Source: Acidobacteriaceae bacterium (GTDB taxonomy: Bacteria; Acidobacteriota; Terriglobia; Terriglobales; Acidobacteriaceae). From it: DNA of 32,798 nucleotides. How positions within the stretch are numbered: the first letter of the stretch is position 1; every line of letters begins with the position of its first letter. A model generated the notes under the pieces. That model was not told the origin of the DNA, ran no database searches, and saw nothing but the letters and a program-made list of their open reading frames with translations. The position numbers and the translations under genes are program-made. Below are positions 1 to 8,094 of the stretch, piece by piece. Location of the stretch: positions 1-32,798 of the forward strand of contig JASHQE010000257.1 in the NCBI GenBank assembly GCA_030037705.1. The letters are read 5' to 3'.

Positions 1-1159
1 CGATCCATGCTGTGGCAATGCGTTCGTCTGTGATGGGCCGGCGTACCGGATGCTTGCCCTGAAAACTCCGGAAGTTCTCCATCGCGTCTTCGGGGATATG
101 CGTGTCGAGGATTACGATGGCCGGGACGAACCAGAGATCGGCGATGTGATCGATTGGAGGGTTGTCGAAGGTCGTGAGCGGCGCGTGAGCGGCGTCAAGA
201 ACGGTGCGCAACCAGAGGCCGGTGACGCTGACGTAGCTCTGCATGTCCATGCCGTAGGAGCGGTCGTAAGGGCCGGAGATGTTGCGCAGGTTGGCGTTGT
301 AAAGATCGGCGGTGGCGCGCCACAGGCCGGCTTCCATTTCTTCACCGCGGACGCGCATCTGCGGGGTAAAGCCATAATCGCGCCAGAGCGCAAGCGCAAA
401 GAAATCCACGCCCGCATACGTGGGCGAGTTGTACTCAAAAAAGGCATCGTGCTGTTTATAGAGGCCATACACAGTGTTCTGCCATTGCTGTGCCTGCGCC
501 TTCCATTCGGGCCTGCCGCCGCGCTCGGCCGCGAAGGCCCAGAGAAAACCGTACATGAGCGCGGGGTTGGTATAGGTGGGCGCGAGGCGGCCTTGTTTCA
601 TCTCGCCGGCCACGGCATTGTCGATGGCGCGGATCATCTGTGGCTGAAGCCCGGCGGGAATGCGGTCCGGATATTCGAGAAGGATCATGGCCAGCGTGGT
701 GCCGACAAACTCGCGCCAGTTGGGATCGTAGGCACGCCACATGATGGCGTTGGGGCCCGGCTCGGGTTCGGCGGGAGTGCGGCGGAAGGTGCCATCCCAC
801 ACCTTGCCGGGCTCGTGATATTGCTGGGCGAGCACGACACGCAGGATGTCGGCGGCGCGTCCACGATCGCCTTTCTGATCGCGCAGCAGGAGGCCGAGTG
901 CGTACCAGGTGGATTCGCGCACCATGAGATGCGGCGTGAAGCGCATCTCTGCATAGGCAGGGGAGGGCGGTGTGTGGCAGAGCTTGGCTTGCGGATCGAA
1001 GTATTGATCGCCCCATTGCATGGCAATCTGAAAGATTTCGCGACTGTTTTGGCTGAGCGATGCTACGTCTGGATGACGGGGTGCGGCGAAGCCAGGCCAA
1101 GTGAGAAATGCAGCCGTAAAAAGAGCGAAAGAGGATCGTTTCCAGGAGCGCGGCATCAT
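1..1159 (-). CDS. Secreted conserved protein, 3' end outside the window
   Basis: An uninterrupted minus-strand frame of at least 386 codons runs from an ATG at 1159 (a second ATG follows at 1156) to the window edge. The N-terminus has arginines and lysines, a hydrophobic stretch (SSFALFTAAFLTWPGFAA) and a likely signal-peptidase site, so the product is probably exported. The mature part is rich in Trp, Tyr and Ala, with repeated helix-like segments such as RESTWYALGLLLRDQKGD and TNPALMYGFLWAFAAERGG, as seen in alpha/alpha-toroid carbohydrate enzymes. I do not recognise the family and assign no activity. AGGAC lies about ten bases before the ATG. It lies downstream of the TonB receptor gene on the same strand, with a strong hairpin between them. 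Shorter frames on both strands here are compositional shadows. Confidence 0.72.
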   Translation of the reverse strand, partial: MMPRSWKRSSFALFTAAFLTWPGFAAPRHPDVASLSQNSREIFQIAMQWGDQYFDPQAKLCHTPPSPAYAEMRFTPHLMVRESTWYALGLLLRDQKGDRGRAADILRVVLAQQYHEPGKVWDGTFRRTPAEPEPGPNAIMWRAYDPNWREFVGTTLAMILLEYPDRIPAGLQPQMIRAIDNAVAGEMKQGRLAPTYTNPALMYGFLWAFAAERGGRPEWKAQAQQWQNTVYGLYKQHDAFFEYNSPTYAGVDFFALALWRDYGFTPQMRVRGEEMEAGLWRATADLYNANLRNISGPYDRSYGMDMQSYVSVTGLWLRTVLDAAHAPLTTFDNPPIDHIADLWFVPAIVILDTHIPEDAMENFRSFQGKHPVRRPITDERIATAWI

Positions 1160-1210
1160 TTTTGTTTTTGTCCTAACGAGCAGTCCGCAATTTTTCAAGG
1201 GAACGTGTAT

Positions 1211-1253
1211 GTTTCGCTTGCCGCCGTCCACTGCGGGACGGCGGCGGCGAAAC
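1211..1253 (-). terminator. Strong hairpin downstream of the TonB receptor gene
   Basis: A 10-bp GC stem (GCCGCCGTCC with GGACGGCGGC, six-base loop) is extended by a 7-bp stem (GTTTCGC with GCGAAAC) across a small internal bulge. It begins about 30 bases after the receptor stop codon. No clear T-run follows, so it may be a 3' stabiliser rather than an intrinsic terminator. Confidence 0.55.
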
Positions 1254-1281
1254 ATGAGTGACAATATTCGATCTGGAGGAG

Positions 1282-4200
1282 TTAAAAGTTGAACTTGATG
1301 GCAAACTCCACCGTGCGCGCCTCGTAACTCGGTGTGCTTGCGGTTGAAGTGATGGTGCCAACGTTGGACGTATTGCTGATGGCTGCGTTAGGTACCCCAA
1401 AATTAGGATGGTTGAAGATGTTGAAGGAGTCGGCGCGGAGCTGGACGTTATAGCGCTCGTGCCAGGTAGTGTTCTTCTGCAGGCTCATATCCCAGTCCTG
1501 GAAGGCCGGGCCGCGGAGCATGTCATACTGCGAATTGCCGTAGCTGTCGTAGGTGGTTACGCCTGCCGCCACTCCCGCGTTGTAGACAGTCGTGCAGTTG
1601 GTGCCGCTGGTGTTGGAGTTGTAGCAGGACGGCGCGGCAAACGCAGATGGGTTGAACCATTGGGCAAGGCTCTTGTGCGAAGGATAAGGAGCGGTGCCGA
1701 AGGTGTAATTGGCGCGGCCGCTGACTTGGCCCACCGGCGAGCCTGGCGCCGTGTAGGTCACGGAAAAGGGCTGGCCGGTCTGGAAGTCGGTGACGCCGGA
1801 GAGTTGCCAACCACTAATAAGCTTGTTGGCGAAGTCACCCGCATTTCCGAAGAGCAACCTTCCCTTGCCCAAGGGCAGCGCGTAGGAGTAGTTGATGGCG
1901 AGCACCTGCGGTGTGATGCCGCTGATTGGGCCGTACGAATCCTGCGGGTGCGCACCGGAGGGATCTTGGAGGTTCTCGGTTCCCAGAACGCGAATCCACT
2001 GATACTCCGCGCCGAAGGCAAGGCCGTGATTGTATTGCTTGTGCACGCCCACCTGCAGCGAGTCCATCGTGGTGTGGAAGATGGGATCGAGGTTGTAAGA
2101 GATCGAATTGAAGGGTTGATACAGATTGGTGCTCTGCACAGTCGAACCGACGACCGGCGGATCGGCAAGATTGATATTGGGAGCGTAATTGCCGCTGCCG
2201 CCGTAGTTGTTCTGTTTCAAGTTGTGCTGGCCCACGTAGCCGACGCGAATGTCCAGACCGCGCGAGAACTGATGCTCGACGGCGAGGTTGTACTCCTCGG
2301 TATAGGGGGTCACCAGCGAGTGCTCGGCGTTGACCGAAGGATTGGCGCTGAAGGTTCCGGTAGCCGAGAACGGATCGCTCATGGTGAAGGCTGAAGCATA
2401 GGTCTTTGCGTTGGTGTAATTTTCAGTTGCTTCAAAGGGAAGCGTGCCGAACATGGCGCCCACGTAAGAAGCAGGCAGCAGATTGAAGTAGACGCCAAAG
2501 GCGCCGCGAATCACTGTGTTCGGCCAGAGCTGATAGGCGAACCCAAGGCGCGGCGCGAAGTTTTTGTCGGGCCGGCCAAGGTACGCAAAGGGATTGTTGG
2601 AGATTCCGGCCGAAGACGACAGGGTCATGAGGCCCTGCGAGCTGAGTGAAGTGACGTAGGAGGAGATTGCGCTAGCAGGATACGAATTGCCGAAGACGAC
2701 GACTTTGTTGAGCGAAGGCACGTAGAGCGATGCCTCACCGTACGGGCCCGGCTCGAACCATTGCAGGTCGTAGCGAAGACCTGCGTTAATCGTGAGCTTG
2801 GGTGTGGGCTTCCAATCGTCCTGGATATATGCGGCCCACTGGCTGGAGATGTTGCGGGTGATAAAGGTGCCTGGGGTTCCCTGCGCGGTGGTGGAGGGAA
2901 GGCCAAGCAGGAAATCGGCAAAGGCCCAAGGGGCCCCGGACGAGCTTGCCTGAGTGCCCTGTGTGAATTGTCCGTTGAAGCTGAAAGAGCCGCGCTGCGG
3001 CGTGGTAGCGGCTTCATTCCAATGATTGTCGAAGACGTAGGAGAAGCCGGTTTTAATGGTGTGATGCGCAAAGACCTTGGTCACGGCGGTGTTGGCCTGC
3101 ATCACCTGTTCCAGATCTTTTGATCCTGCTTCAGAGACCGCGGTGATATTGGTGATGGTGATCTGCGGTGCGCCTTCGATCAACTGCGAACTGAGACCGG
3201 GAATGATGGATTCCCACTTGGTATTGACATTCTGCGGTGTGCGGTAGATGGGCAGGTGGAAGTAGGAGGCGTAGGTGTCGATGAGAAGCGTGGGCGAGAA
3301 GGTATGCGTCCAGCCCAGGATGGTGTTGGTGTTGTGCTCGCCGTCGCCGGAGTAGCCGCCCTGGAGACTGGAAGCGCCCACGTCCGGGTTAGGACCGTAG
3401 AGCGCTTCCAGGAACGTTGCGCGAATCTGGTCCTTGTCGCTGATCCTGTGGTCGAGACGGAACGATGTCCGCTTGGCGTTGCTAGTGTAAGGGATCAGCT
3501 CGAAGGTGTTGGTTCCGGTGCCGGATGCGGTCGGCAGAGGATAAAGGAGCTTCAATAACTGAAGCGAGACGGGATTGAGCGGGACGTTGATGGTCTGGTT
3601 GGGGAAAGCTGTTCCGGTGGCGGGGTTGATGATGGGCTGCGTGAATTCGGTGAAGATGCCTTGCCGCTCGAGATCTGTGGGCTGCTGACTGTTTACGCTG
3701 GCCGATTGGCTAAGGCGGAATCCTTCAAAGTCTACGAAGAAGAAGGAGCGATTTCTGCCGTTGTAGAGATGGGGAATGATGATCGGCCCTGAGAAATTGC
3801 CGCCGAATTCGTTGCGCTCGTAAGGTGGCCTCGGCTTGCCCGCGCCGAAGTAGGGCTTGGCCGCGGTGCCCTTGGAACGGTTGAACTCGAAGAGTTCGCC
3901 ATGAAATTGATTTGTGCCGCTCGCAGTGACGACGATGACCTGGGCGGGCTCGTTGAACTCGGCGGGTGCGCCTGTTGCAAGTACCTTGAACTGGGCGAGC
4001 GCATCGAGCGAGGGAATCTCCGGTTCGCTGCGCTGCAGCGTGACTTCCTTATTGATCACGCCATCGAGCGTGTTGCCCATGCCGCCGTAGGCGTTGCGGC
4101 TGCCAGTCCCGATGGCCGGCGTCATGCCGCGAACCGCGAGCTGATCTTGCGCACCGGCATTCTGCACGCCCGGTGCAAGAGCAATAAGGCCCATCACGCT

Positions 4201-4716
4201 GAGACGGCCGTTGAGAGGCGTATTCTGGATGGCCTGACTGTCGATTACCTGGCCCACTGAGGAATCTTCCGTCTGGATGACCGGACCCGTGCTGGTGACT
4301 TCAATGTTCTGTTCCTCAGAGCCGACGGTGAGATGGGCGTCAATCTCGGCAAGCTGGTCAATGGTGAGAGTGATGCCCTTTTGCTCATAGACTTCAAAGC
4401 CGGCTCTTTCTACTTTCACGTCGTAGTGACCGGGCGGCAATTGGGTGACGGTATAGGTGCCGGCATCCGAGGTGGTGACTTTGTGCAGTGCGTCCGTCTC
4501 CTCCTGGCGCACCGTTACATTTGCCCCGGCAATCACCGAGCCGCTGGGATCGGTGACCGTTCCGCTGATGGATCCGGTAATTCCCTGGCCGAACCCGGAC
4601 TGAAGCGGGACGGTCAAAAAGGCGACCGCGAGAATGAGGGGAATTGAAGGGAGCAAGCGGATTCCGATTTTGCGATACGCCGCTCCCGGCAGTCTGCTAC
4701 TGGCTGAATGGTTCAT
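1282..4716 (-). CDS. TonB-dependent receptor, Oar-like, with N-terminal carboxypeptidase-like domain
   Basis: This 1144-residue outer-membrane protein probably imports a glycan or other large nutrient using TonB energy. After a signal peptide (hydrophobic PLILAVAFLTVPL, cut near FGQ) comes a carboxypeptidase regulatory-like beta-sandwich at about 45-135 (GSISGTVTDPSGSVIAGANV). A plug-like region follows (VAPGVQ-type and LDGVINKEVT motifs), then a long beta-barrel ending in an outer-membrane phenylalanine (EFAIKFNF). I place the start at ATG 4716 rather than at the longer frame from 4842, because GAGGAGGG lies eight bases upstream and the signal peptide then begins correctly. The divergent neighbour is a membrane regulator of a type often paired with such receptors. 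Substrate unknown; the secreted enzyme downstream suggests a carbohydrate. Confidence 0.93.
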   Translation of the reverse strand: MNHSASSRLPGAAYRKIGIRLLPSIPLILAVAFLTVPLQSGFGQGITGSISGTVTDPSGSVIAGANVTVRQEETDALHKVTTSDAGTYTVTQLPPGHYDVKVERAGFEVYEQKGITLTIDQLAEIDAHLTVGSEEQNIEVTSTGPVIQTEDSSVGQVIDSQAIQNTPLNGRLSVMGLIALAPGVQNAGAQDQLAVRGMTPAIGTGSRNAYGGMGNTLDGVINKEVTLQRSEPEIPSLDALAQFKVLATGAPAEFNEPAQVIVVTASGTNQFHGELFEFNRSKGTAAKPYFGAGKPRPPYERNEFGGNFSGPIIIPHLYNGRNRSFFFVDFEGFRLSQSASVNSQQPTDLERQGIFTEFTQPIINPATGTAFPNQTINVPLNPVSLQLLKLLYPLPTASGTGTNTFELIPYTSNAKRTSFRLDHRISDKDQIRATFLEALYGPNPDVGASSLQGGYSGDGEHNTNTILGWTHTFSPTLLIDTYASYFHLPIYRTPQNVNTKWESIIPGLSSQLIEGAPQITITNITAVSEAGSKDLEQVMQANTAVTKVFAHHTIKTGFSYVFDNHWNEAATTPQRGSFSFNGQFTQGTQASSSGAPWAFADFLLGLPSTTAQGTPGTFITRNISSQWAAYIQDDWKPTPKLTINAGLRYDLQWFEPGPYGEASLYVPSLNKVVVFGNSYPASAISSYVTSLSSQGLMTLSSSAGISNNPFAYLGRPDKNFAPRLGFAYQLWPNTVIRGAFGVYFNLLPASYVGAMFGTLPFEATENYTNAKTYASAFTMSDPFSATGTFSANPSVNAEHSLVTPYTEEYNLAVEHQFSRGLDIRVGYVGQHNLKQNNYGGSGNYAPNINLADPPVVGSTVQSTNLYQPFNSISYNLDPIFHTTMDSLQVGVHKQYNHGLAFGAEYQWIRVLGTENLQDPSGAHPQDSYGPISGITPQVLAINYSYALPLGKGRLLFGNAGDFANKLISGWQLSGVTDFQTGQPFSVTYTAPGSPVGQVSGRANYTFGTAPYPSHKSLAQWFNPSAFAAPSCYNSNTSGTNCTTVYNAGVAAGVTTYDSYGNSQYDMLRGPAFQDWDMSLQKNTTWHERYNVQLRADSFNIFNHPNFGVPNAAISNTSNVGTITSTASTPSYEARTVEFAIKFNF

Positions 4717-4952
4717 TTGAATGCCCTCCTCAGAAATGCGACTTACGCCAGGGCTTATCCGCAGATTGCACCGAACAGGTGGAATTTCGCCTGTGTCTTT
4801 GCGGGATCCACTTGACTGTCTGCTGCAGATCCGGATGCACAATGCACGGAAGTGAAACGTCCTGGCATATTTCTGGCTTGCGGAACAACTCTTTCTGAAA
4901 AGGACAAGGATTGGGCAGTGAATTTAATGCTACGGTAATCGCTTTAGCGCAT

Positions 4953-4981
4953 TCTTTACGTAAAGAGAGCTGTACTACAAT
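4953..4981 (+). promoter_or_regulatory. Promoter with palindromic operator for the membrane regulator
   Basis: The perfect 14-bp palindrome TCTTTACGTAAAGA (4953-4966) overlaps a plausible -35 region. A good -10 hexamer, TACAAT, follows at 4976-4981, 24 bases before the proposed start codon at 5006. The 289-bp divergent interval also has to hold the receptor promoter, which I could not place with confidence. The palindrome could be bound by the neighbouring regulator; that is inference. Confidence 0.5.
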
Positions 4982-5005
4982 CACTTATAGGCTACGCGAG
5001 AGGAT

Positions 5006-6493
5006 TTGTTTCCGGCTGAATCGAGGCAGGAAGGCATCGCGGAAGCGAGTGAATTTTTTGTTGTGACGGCCAAGCGGAAGAATTCGAAAGAATTGATCGA
5101 TGAACCGACAATCCTGGAGGCCGATCCGCGTTGGAAACTCGCGGAGAAAGTGGCGCGGAGTTCTGCGCTCTATCGGGCGACTCAGCTGCGGGAGATTTTG
5201 CTGTTCATCGTGCGGCAAGCCATTCTGTCTCCGGACGAACCCATTCACGAATTCGAAATTGCCCACCGGGTACTGGGAAGGCGCAGCGATTTTAATCCGC
5301 TGGACGACAATATAGTCCGCGTCCAGATGGCGCACCTGCGCAAAAAACTGGACCTGTATTTCGCCGCCGAGGGTAAAGAAGAAGAAGTGGTGATTACGGT
5401 GGCGCTGGGCAGCTACAGGCCGGTCTTCAGCCCGCGCCAGAAGACGGCTTTAGAGCCGCATCCGTTTCCAGCCGGGGAGACGCCGGGCAAAGAGGCGATT
5501 GGGGAGGCGGTTGGGATCGAGGAGGTCCGTTCACTCTCTGTCCCTGGTGTGCTGCCGATCTCTTCCAATGAGAGCGCCCGCGCAACGCTCCGCGATTCAA
5601 GAGCGGTAGCGTGGCGCGCAGCGGCTGCGGTGGTGATTCTTGGGCTTGCAGGATGCTGTATTGGCCTGTGGCTGCAACTACGGAGCCAGCGGCAATCGCT
5701 CGATGCGCTGCACAGGTCATTGACGCCGTGGCGATATCAGCCTGCGCTCGAAGATTTGTGGTCAGGGTTTGCCGATTCGAACCGGGACACCGACATCATA
5801 TTGAGCGATGACTCGTTTTTGTTGATCGAGGAGATCAGCAAAAAGCCCACTCCGTTTTACGCTTATCTGGGGCGCAGTTATCTCGATCCGGCGCAACGGA
5901 AGGGCTTGAGCCCGCAGTTGAGTTTCATGGAGGATCTGCTGGCCTCAAAGAGCCTCGGCAATACGAGTGAGTTCAAACTGGCGCAGCGCATTCTCGCAAT
6001 CGATCCCATTGCAAAAAGATTCCATTTGTACAGCGCCCGGCAATACATGCCCGCTCTGGTGAAGCAGGACAATGTGATCCTGATCGGCGGGCGCGTGTCG
6101 AATCCATGGTCCGAACTGTTCGAGAACCAGCTCAACTTCACCGAAGACACGGTCTTCGAAGGGCTCGGCAGAACCAACGTCTTGAATCGTGCGCCGGCCC
6201 CAGGTGAGGCGAAAATCTACGCGGCAACGGATACGGTGGGCTATTGCGTGGTGGCCTACATGCCAAACCCCGGGCACAACGGCAAGATTCTCCTGCTTGA
6301 AGGAACTTCGTCAGAAGCAACCGAGGCCGCGGGAGACTTTGTTCTTTCGCCGGATGAGTTTTCGGCCTTCAGGAATATGCTGCATACGGCGCAACTGCCC
6401 TATTTCGAAGTTCTCTTGAAGTCCTCTCAGGTGCGGGGCACGCCGCTGACCGTGACCATCGAGGCGTATCGCGCGTATCCGGCGCTGCATTGA
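5006..6493 (+). CDS. Membrane-anchored regulator with N-terminal winged-helix-like domain
   Basis: The 495-residue product has a cytoplasmic N-terminal domain (about 40-145) with the pattern EFEIAHRVLGRRSDFNPLDD, then IVRVQMAHLRKKL, then VALGSYRPVF. This is the winged-helix-like module found at the N-terminus of many acidobacterial and alphaproteobacterial cyclase/TPR regulators. A linker leads to one membrane helix (about 203-225) and a C-terminal domain of about 270 residues, probably periplasmic and not recognised. Such an architecture suits a one-component transmembrane regulator. It is transcribed divergently from the TonB receptor, so control of that receptor is likely. The start is uncertain: TTG at 5006 has GAGAGGA unusually close, and an in-frame GTG lies near residue 20. 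Confidence 0.82.
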   Translation: MFPAESRQEGIAEASEFFVVTAKRKNSKELIDEPTILEADPRWKLAEKVARSSALYRATQLREILLFIVRQAILSPDEPIHEFEIAHRVLGRRSDFNPLDDNIVRVQMAHLRKKLDLYFAAEGKEEEVVITVALGSYRPVFSPRQKTALEPHPFPAGETPGKEAIGEAVGIEEVRSLSVPGVLPISSNESARATLRDSRAVAWRAAAAVVILGLAGCCIGLWLQLRSQRQSLDALHRSLTPWRYQPALEDLWSGFADSNRDTDIILSDDSFLLIEEISKKPTPFYAYLGRSYLDPAQRKGLSPQLSFMEDLLASKSLGNTSEFKLAQRILAIDPIAKRFHLYSARQYMPALVKQDNVILIGGRVSNPWSELFENQLNFTEDTVFEGLGRTNVLNRAPAPGEAKIYAATDTVGYCVVAYMPNPGHNGKILLLEGTSSEATEAAGDFVLSPDEFSAFRNMLHTAQLPYFEVLLKSSQVRGTPLTVTIEAYRAYPALH

Positions 6494-6521
6494 GCAACTA
6501 GCAGAGCTTCTTAGACTTAGG

Positions 6522-6549
6522 AAAAATCCTCCGGGGATTGCCGATTTTT
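6522..6549 (+). terminator. Probable terminator after the membrane regulator gene
   Basis: AAAAATC (6522-6528) pairs with GATTTTT (6543-6549), enclosing a small hairpin around TCCGGGGA. It lies 28-56 bases after the stop codon and separates the regulator from the flotillin operon. Confidence 0.45.
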
Positions 6550-6559
6550 CTTGCTTCCT

Positions 6560-6595
6560 ATTGCAAATAGCGATAGGATTATTGCAATTTGCGAT
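6560..6595 (+). promoter_or_regulatory. Direct-repeat operator before the XRE regulator gene
   Basis: ATTGCAAATAGCGAT (6560-6574) and ATTGCAATTTGCGAT (6581-6595) agree at 13 of 15 positions and start 21 bp apart, two helical turns. They end 40 bp before the chosen start codon. This is the layout expected for two dimers of an autoregulating helix-turn-helix protein; binding is inference. Confidence 0.55.
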
Positions 6596-6635
6596 GGAAG
6601 TTAATTCGCTTCCTCTTCCATCCGGGACGGCTCTG

Positions 6636-7214
6636 ATGAAGCTCGGAGAAAAACTCCGCTATCTGCGTGAGGTGGAGGGCAGCCTGCGCGGGTTGGACCG
6701 CGCGATGAGCCAGCAAGAGTTGGTGCGGGCGATCGAAGCCGAGACCGGTTCGAAGCTGAGCCAGAGCTATTTGTCTCAGATTGAATCGGGCGCGCGCCCG
6801 CACCTGACCAATACCACGCGGCAGATTCTGGCTGGCTTTTTCAAAGTGCATCCCGGTTATCTCGTGGATGACCCGGAGGGCTACTCACCCGAACTGCAGA
6901 GTGAGTTGCGCCACACGGAAGACAAGCTCGACTTATGGCTGGTTTCCGGAGCGGAGAGATTCCGGCGCGATCCGGAACTGAAGCAGGCGCTGCTGACCGT
7001 GGCGCAGCACGAGCGCTCGCGGGAGTGCCTGCTGCTGCTCGAAGCCATTCTCGAAACTCCGGGGCTGATGCCGCGGTTGGTGGAAGTTCTGCAGCCGAAG
7101 GGCAAGGAACAGGGACGAGGGACGAGAGACGAGGGATTACGGTCCAGGGAACAGGGAACAGGGAACAAGGATGGAGCGAAGGGGCGCGGCAGGAAAGCGA
7201 GGGCGCACAAATGA
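6636..7214 (+). CDS. XRE-family helix-turn-helix regulator with repeat-encoded tail
   Basis: This 192-residue protein carries a Cro/CI-type HTH at about residues 1-75 (MSQQELVRAIEAETG, then LSQSYLSQIESGARP), followed by an alpha-helical segment ending near residue 155. The tail is basic and Gly-rich and is written by heptanucleotide repeats. I chose ATG 6636 because the HTH family begins MKLGEKL and GGGACGG precedes it. ATG 6594 is possible but would lie in the operator repeat. The stop overlaps the next start (ATGA), so translation of the NfeD gene is probably coupled. First gene of the NfeD-flotillin-PspA operon, hence a likely sensor-repressor for envelope stress. The inducer is unknown. 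Confidence 0.85.
   Translation: MKLGEKLRYLREVEGSLRGLDRAMSQQELVRAIEAETGSKLSQSYLSQIESGARPHLTNTTRQILAGFFKVHPGYLVDDPEGYSPELQSELRHTEDKLDLWLVSGAERFRRDPELKQALLTVAQHERSRECLLLLEAILETPGLMPRLVEVLQPKGKEQGRGTRDEGLRSREQGTGNKDGAKGRGRKARAHK
7104..7173 (+). repeat. Degenerate heptanucleotide tandem repeat inside the XRE gene
   Basis: Ten consecutive 7-mers of consensus AGGGAAC: AAGGAAC, AGGGACG twice, AGAGACG, AGGGATT, ACGGTCC, AGGGAAC three times, AAGGATG. Because 21 bases encode seven residues, the protein shows a seven-residue periodicity (KEQGRGT, RDEGLRS, REQGTGN). Copy-number change by one unit shifts the reading frame. Confidence 0.85.
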
Positions 7215-7897
7215 CCTGGGAATCCTTTTATCTGATCTGTTTTCTGGTGGGGTTGATTCTGAGTGCGGTATCACTGCTGGGCGGTATGGGCCACTTTGGC
7301 GGGCATGTGCATGTGCCGCATGTCGGGCATCTTCCGCATCTGCCGCACGGCAAAGTTGCGCTGCGAACGGCGGCTGGAACGGCTCAAGCGGGCAATACGG
7401 TGCCCTGGTGGAATTTCTTTTCCATCACCGTCTTTCTCTGCTGGTTTGGCGCGGCGGGATTTTTGCTGACGCGGCATGGCAGTTTTGTGGCCATGGTGGT
7501 GCTTGTGCTGGCTGCGGGTTGTGGACTCGCGGGAGGAACCATTGTGTTTCTTTTCCTCACGCGCGTGCTGATGCCGCATGAGCGCGAGCTGACGGCCGAT
7601 GAAACCGAGGTTGTTGGAGCGGTAGGCCGCGTCTCGGCTTCCATTCGCAGCGGCGGCACCGGCGAGATGGTGTATGAGCAGATGGGCGCGTGGCGATCGG
7701 TTCCGGCGCGCGCCGAGGATGGCAGGCCGATTCCCAAACAGGAGGAGGTTTTTGTCGTCCGCTATGAGAAGGGAATCGCGTATGTGCGCAAGTGGGAAGA
7801 CGGGCTGGGCGTCTTTCGCGCCGGTGAGCAAAGAGCGCTCGCGGAAGATCCTGGCAGAGGTGAGAAAGAGGAGAACTGGAGAAGCTATGAGGCATGA
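7211..7897 (+). CDS. NfeD-like membrane protein with histidine-rich loop
   Basis: This 228-residue membrane protein has a first helix at about 5-25, a His/Pro-rich loop (GHFGGHVHVPHVGHLPHLPH), two more helices at about 70-118 and a C-terminal OB-fold-like domain (about 130-205; VVGAVGRVSASIRSGGTGE, then FVVRYEKGIAYVRKW). Short NfeD proteins of the YuaF type work with flotillins in membrane microdomains. The flotillin gene two positions downstream supports that partnership. It starts within the XRE stop codon (ATGA overlap). Eight histidines in about 20 residues are unusual for the family and could bind metal; this is inference. Confidence 0.82.
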   Translation: MTWESFYLICFLVGLILSAVSLLGGMGHFGGHVHVPHVGHLPHLPHGKVALRTAAGTAQAGNTVPWWNFFSITVFLCWFGAAGFLLTRHGSFVAMVVLVLAAGCGLAGGTIVFLFLTRVLMPHERELTADETEVVGAVGRVSASIRSGGTGEMVYEQMGAWRSVPARAEDGRPIPKQEEVFVVRYEKGIAYVRKWEDGLGVFRAGEQRALAEDPGRGEKEENWRSYEA

Positions 7898-8003
7898 TGC
7901 GGTGCTGATCACGAACATGGCGATGCTGGCCGGCATTCTTTTGCTTGGTCAGCTTGCCAAAACATTCCCGAAGAAGGGCCGTAAGGCCAGTGCGGGATAT
8001 TGA
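7887..8003 (+). CDS. Small single-pass membrane protein, 38 residues
   Basis: A short gene overlaps the NfeD 3' end by 11 bp and has a good ribosome site (GGAG six bases before ATG 7887). The product has one hydrophobic helix (VLITNMAMLAGILLLGQLA) followed by a basic tail (KTFPKKGRKASAGY), so it probably inserts with the tail in the cytoplasm. No family is recognised. Its position between NfeD and flotillin, the overlap and the clean Shine-Dalgarno argue that it is translated. Confidence 0.65.
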   Translation: MRHDAVLITNMAMLAGILLLGQLAKTFPKKGRKASAGY

Positions 8004-8068
8004 GACCATCCCCAAGTGTCGGTCGCTGTTATCTGGGGCAGATCGATAAAACCATCAACCACTCAGGC

Positions 8069-8089
8069 TCCCGGACGAAAGGACCGGGA
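8069..8089 (+). promoter_or_regulatory. Hairpin presenting the flotillin ribosome site
   Basis: TCCCGG (8069-8074) pairs with CCGGGA (8084-8089). The nine-base loop contains AAAGGA, the best Shine-Dalgarno for ATG 8095. The structure may tune flotillin translation. The rest of the 91-bp gap shows nothing else. Confidence 0.4.
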
Positions 8090-8094
8090 ACGCA

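Noticed and set aside
50-1261. 403-codon plus-strand frame at the left edge
   Set aside because: It is antisense to the continuous minus-strand frame from 1159, which has a signal peptide and natural composition. The plus-strand frame shows no domain and no ribosome site.
4717-4842. Longer N-terminus for the first TonB receptor
   Set aside because: The extra 42 residues are not signal-like. ATG 4716 has an excellent Shine-Dalgarno and a proper signal peptide.
7104-7173. CRISPR-like array
   Set aside because: The unit is 7 bp with no spacers; it is a simple tandem repeat.
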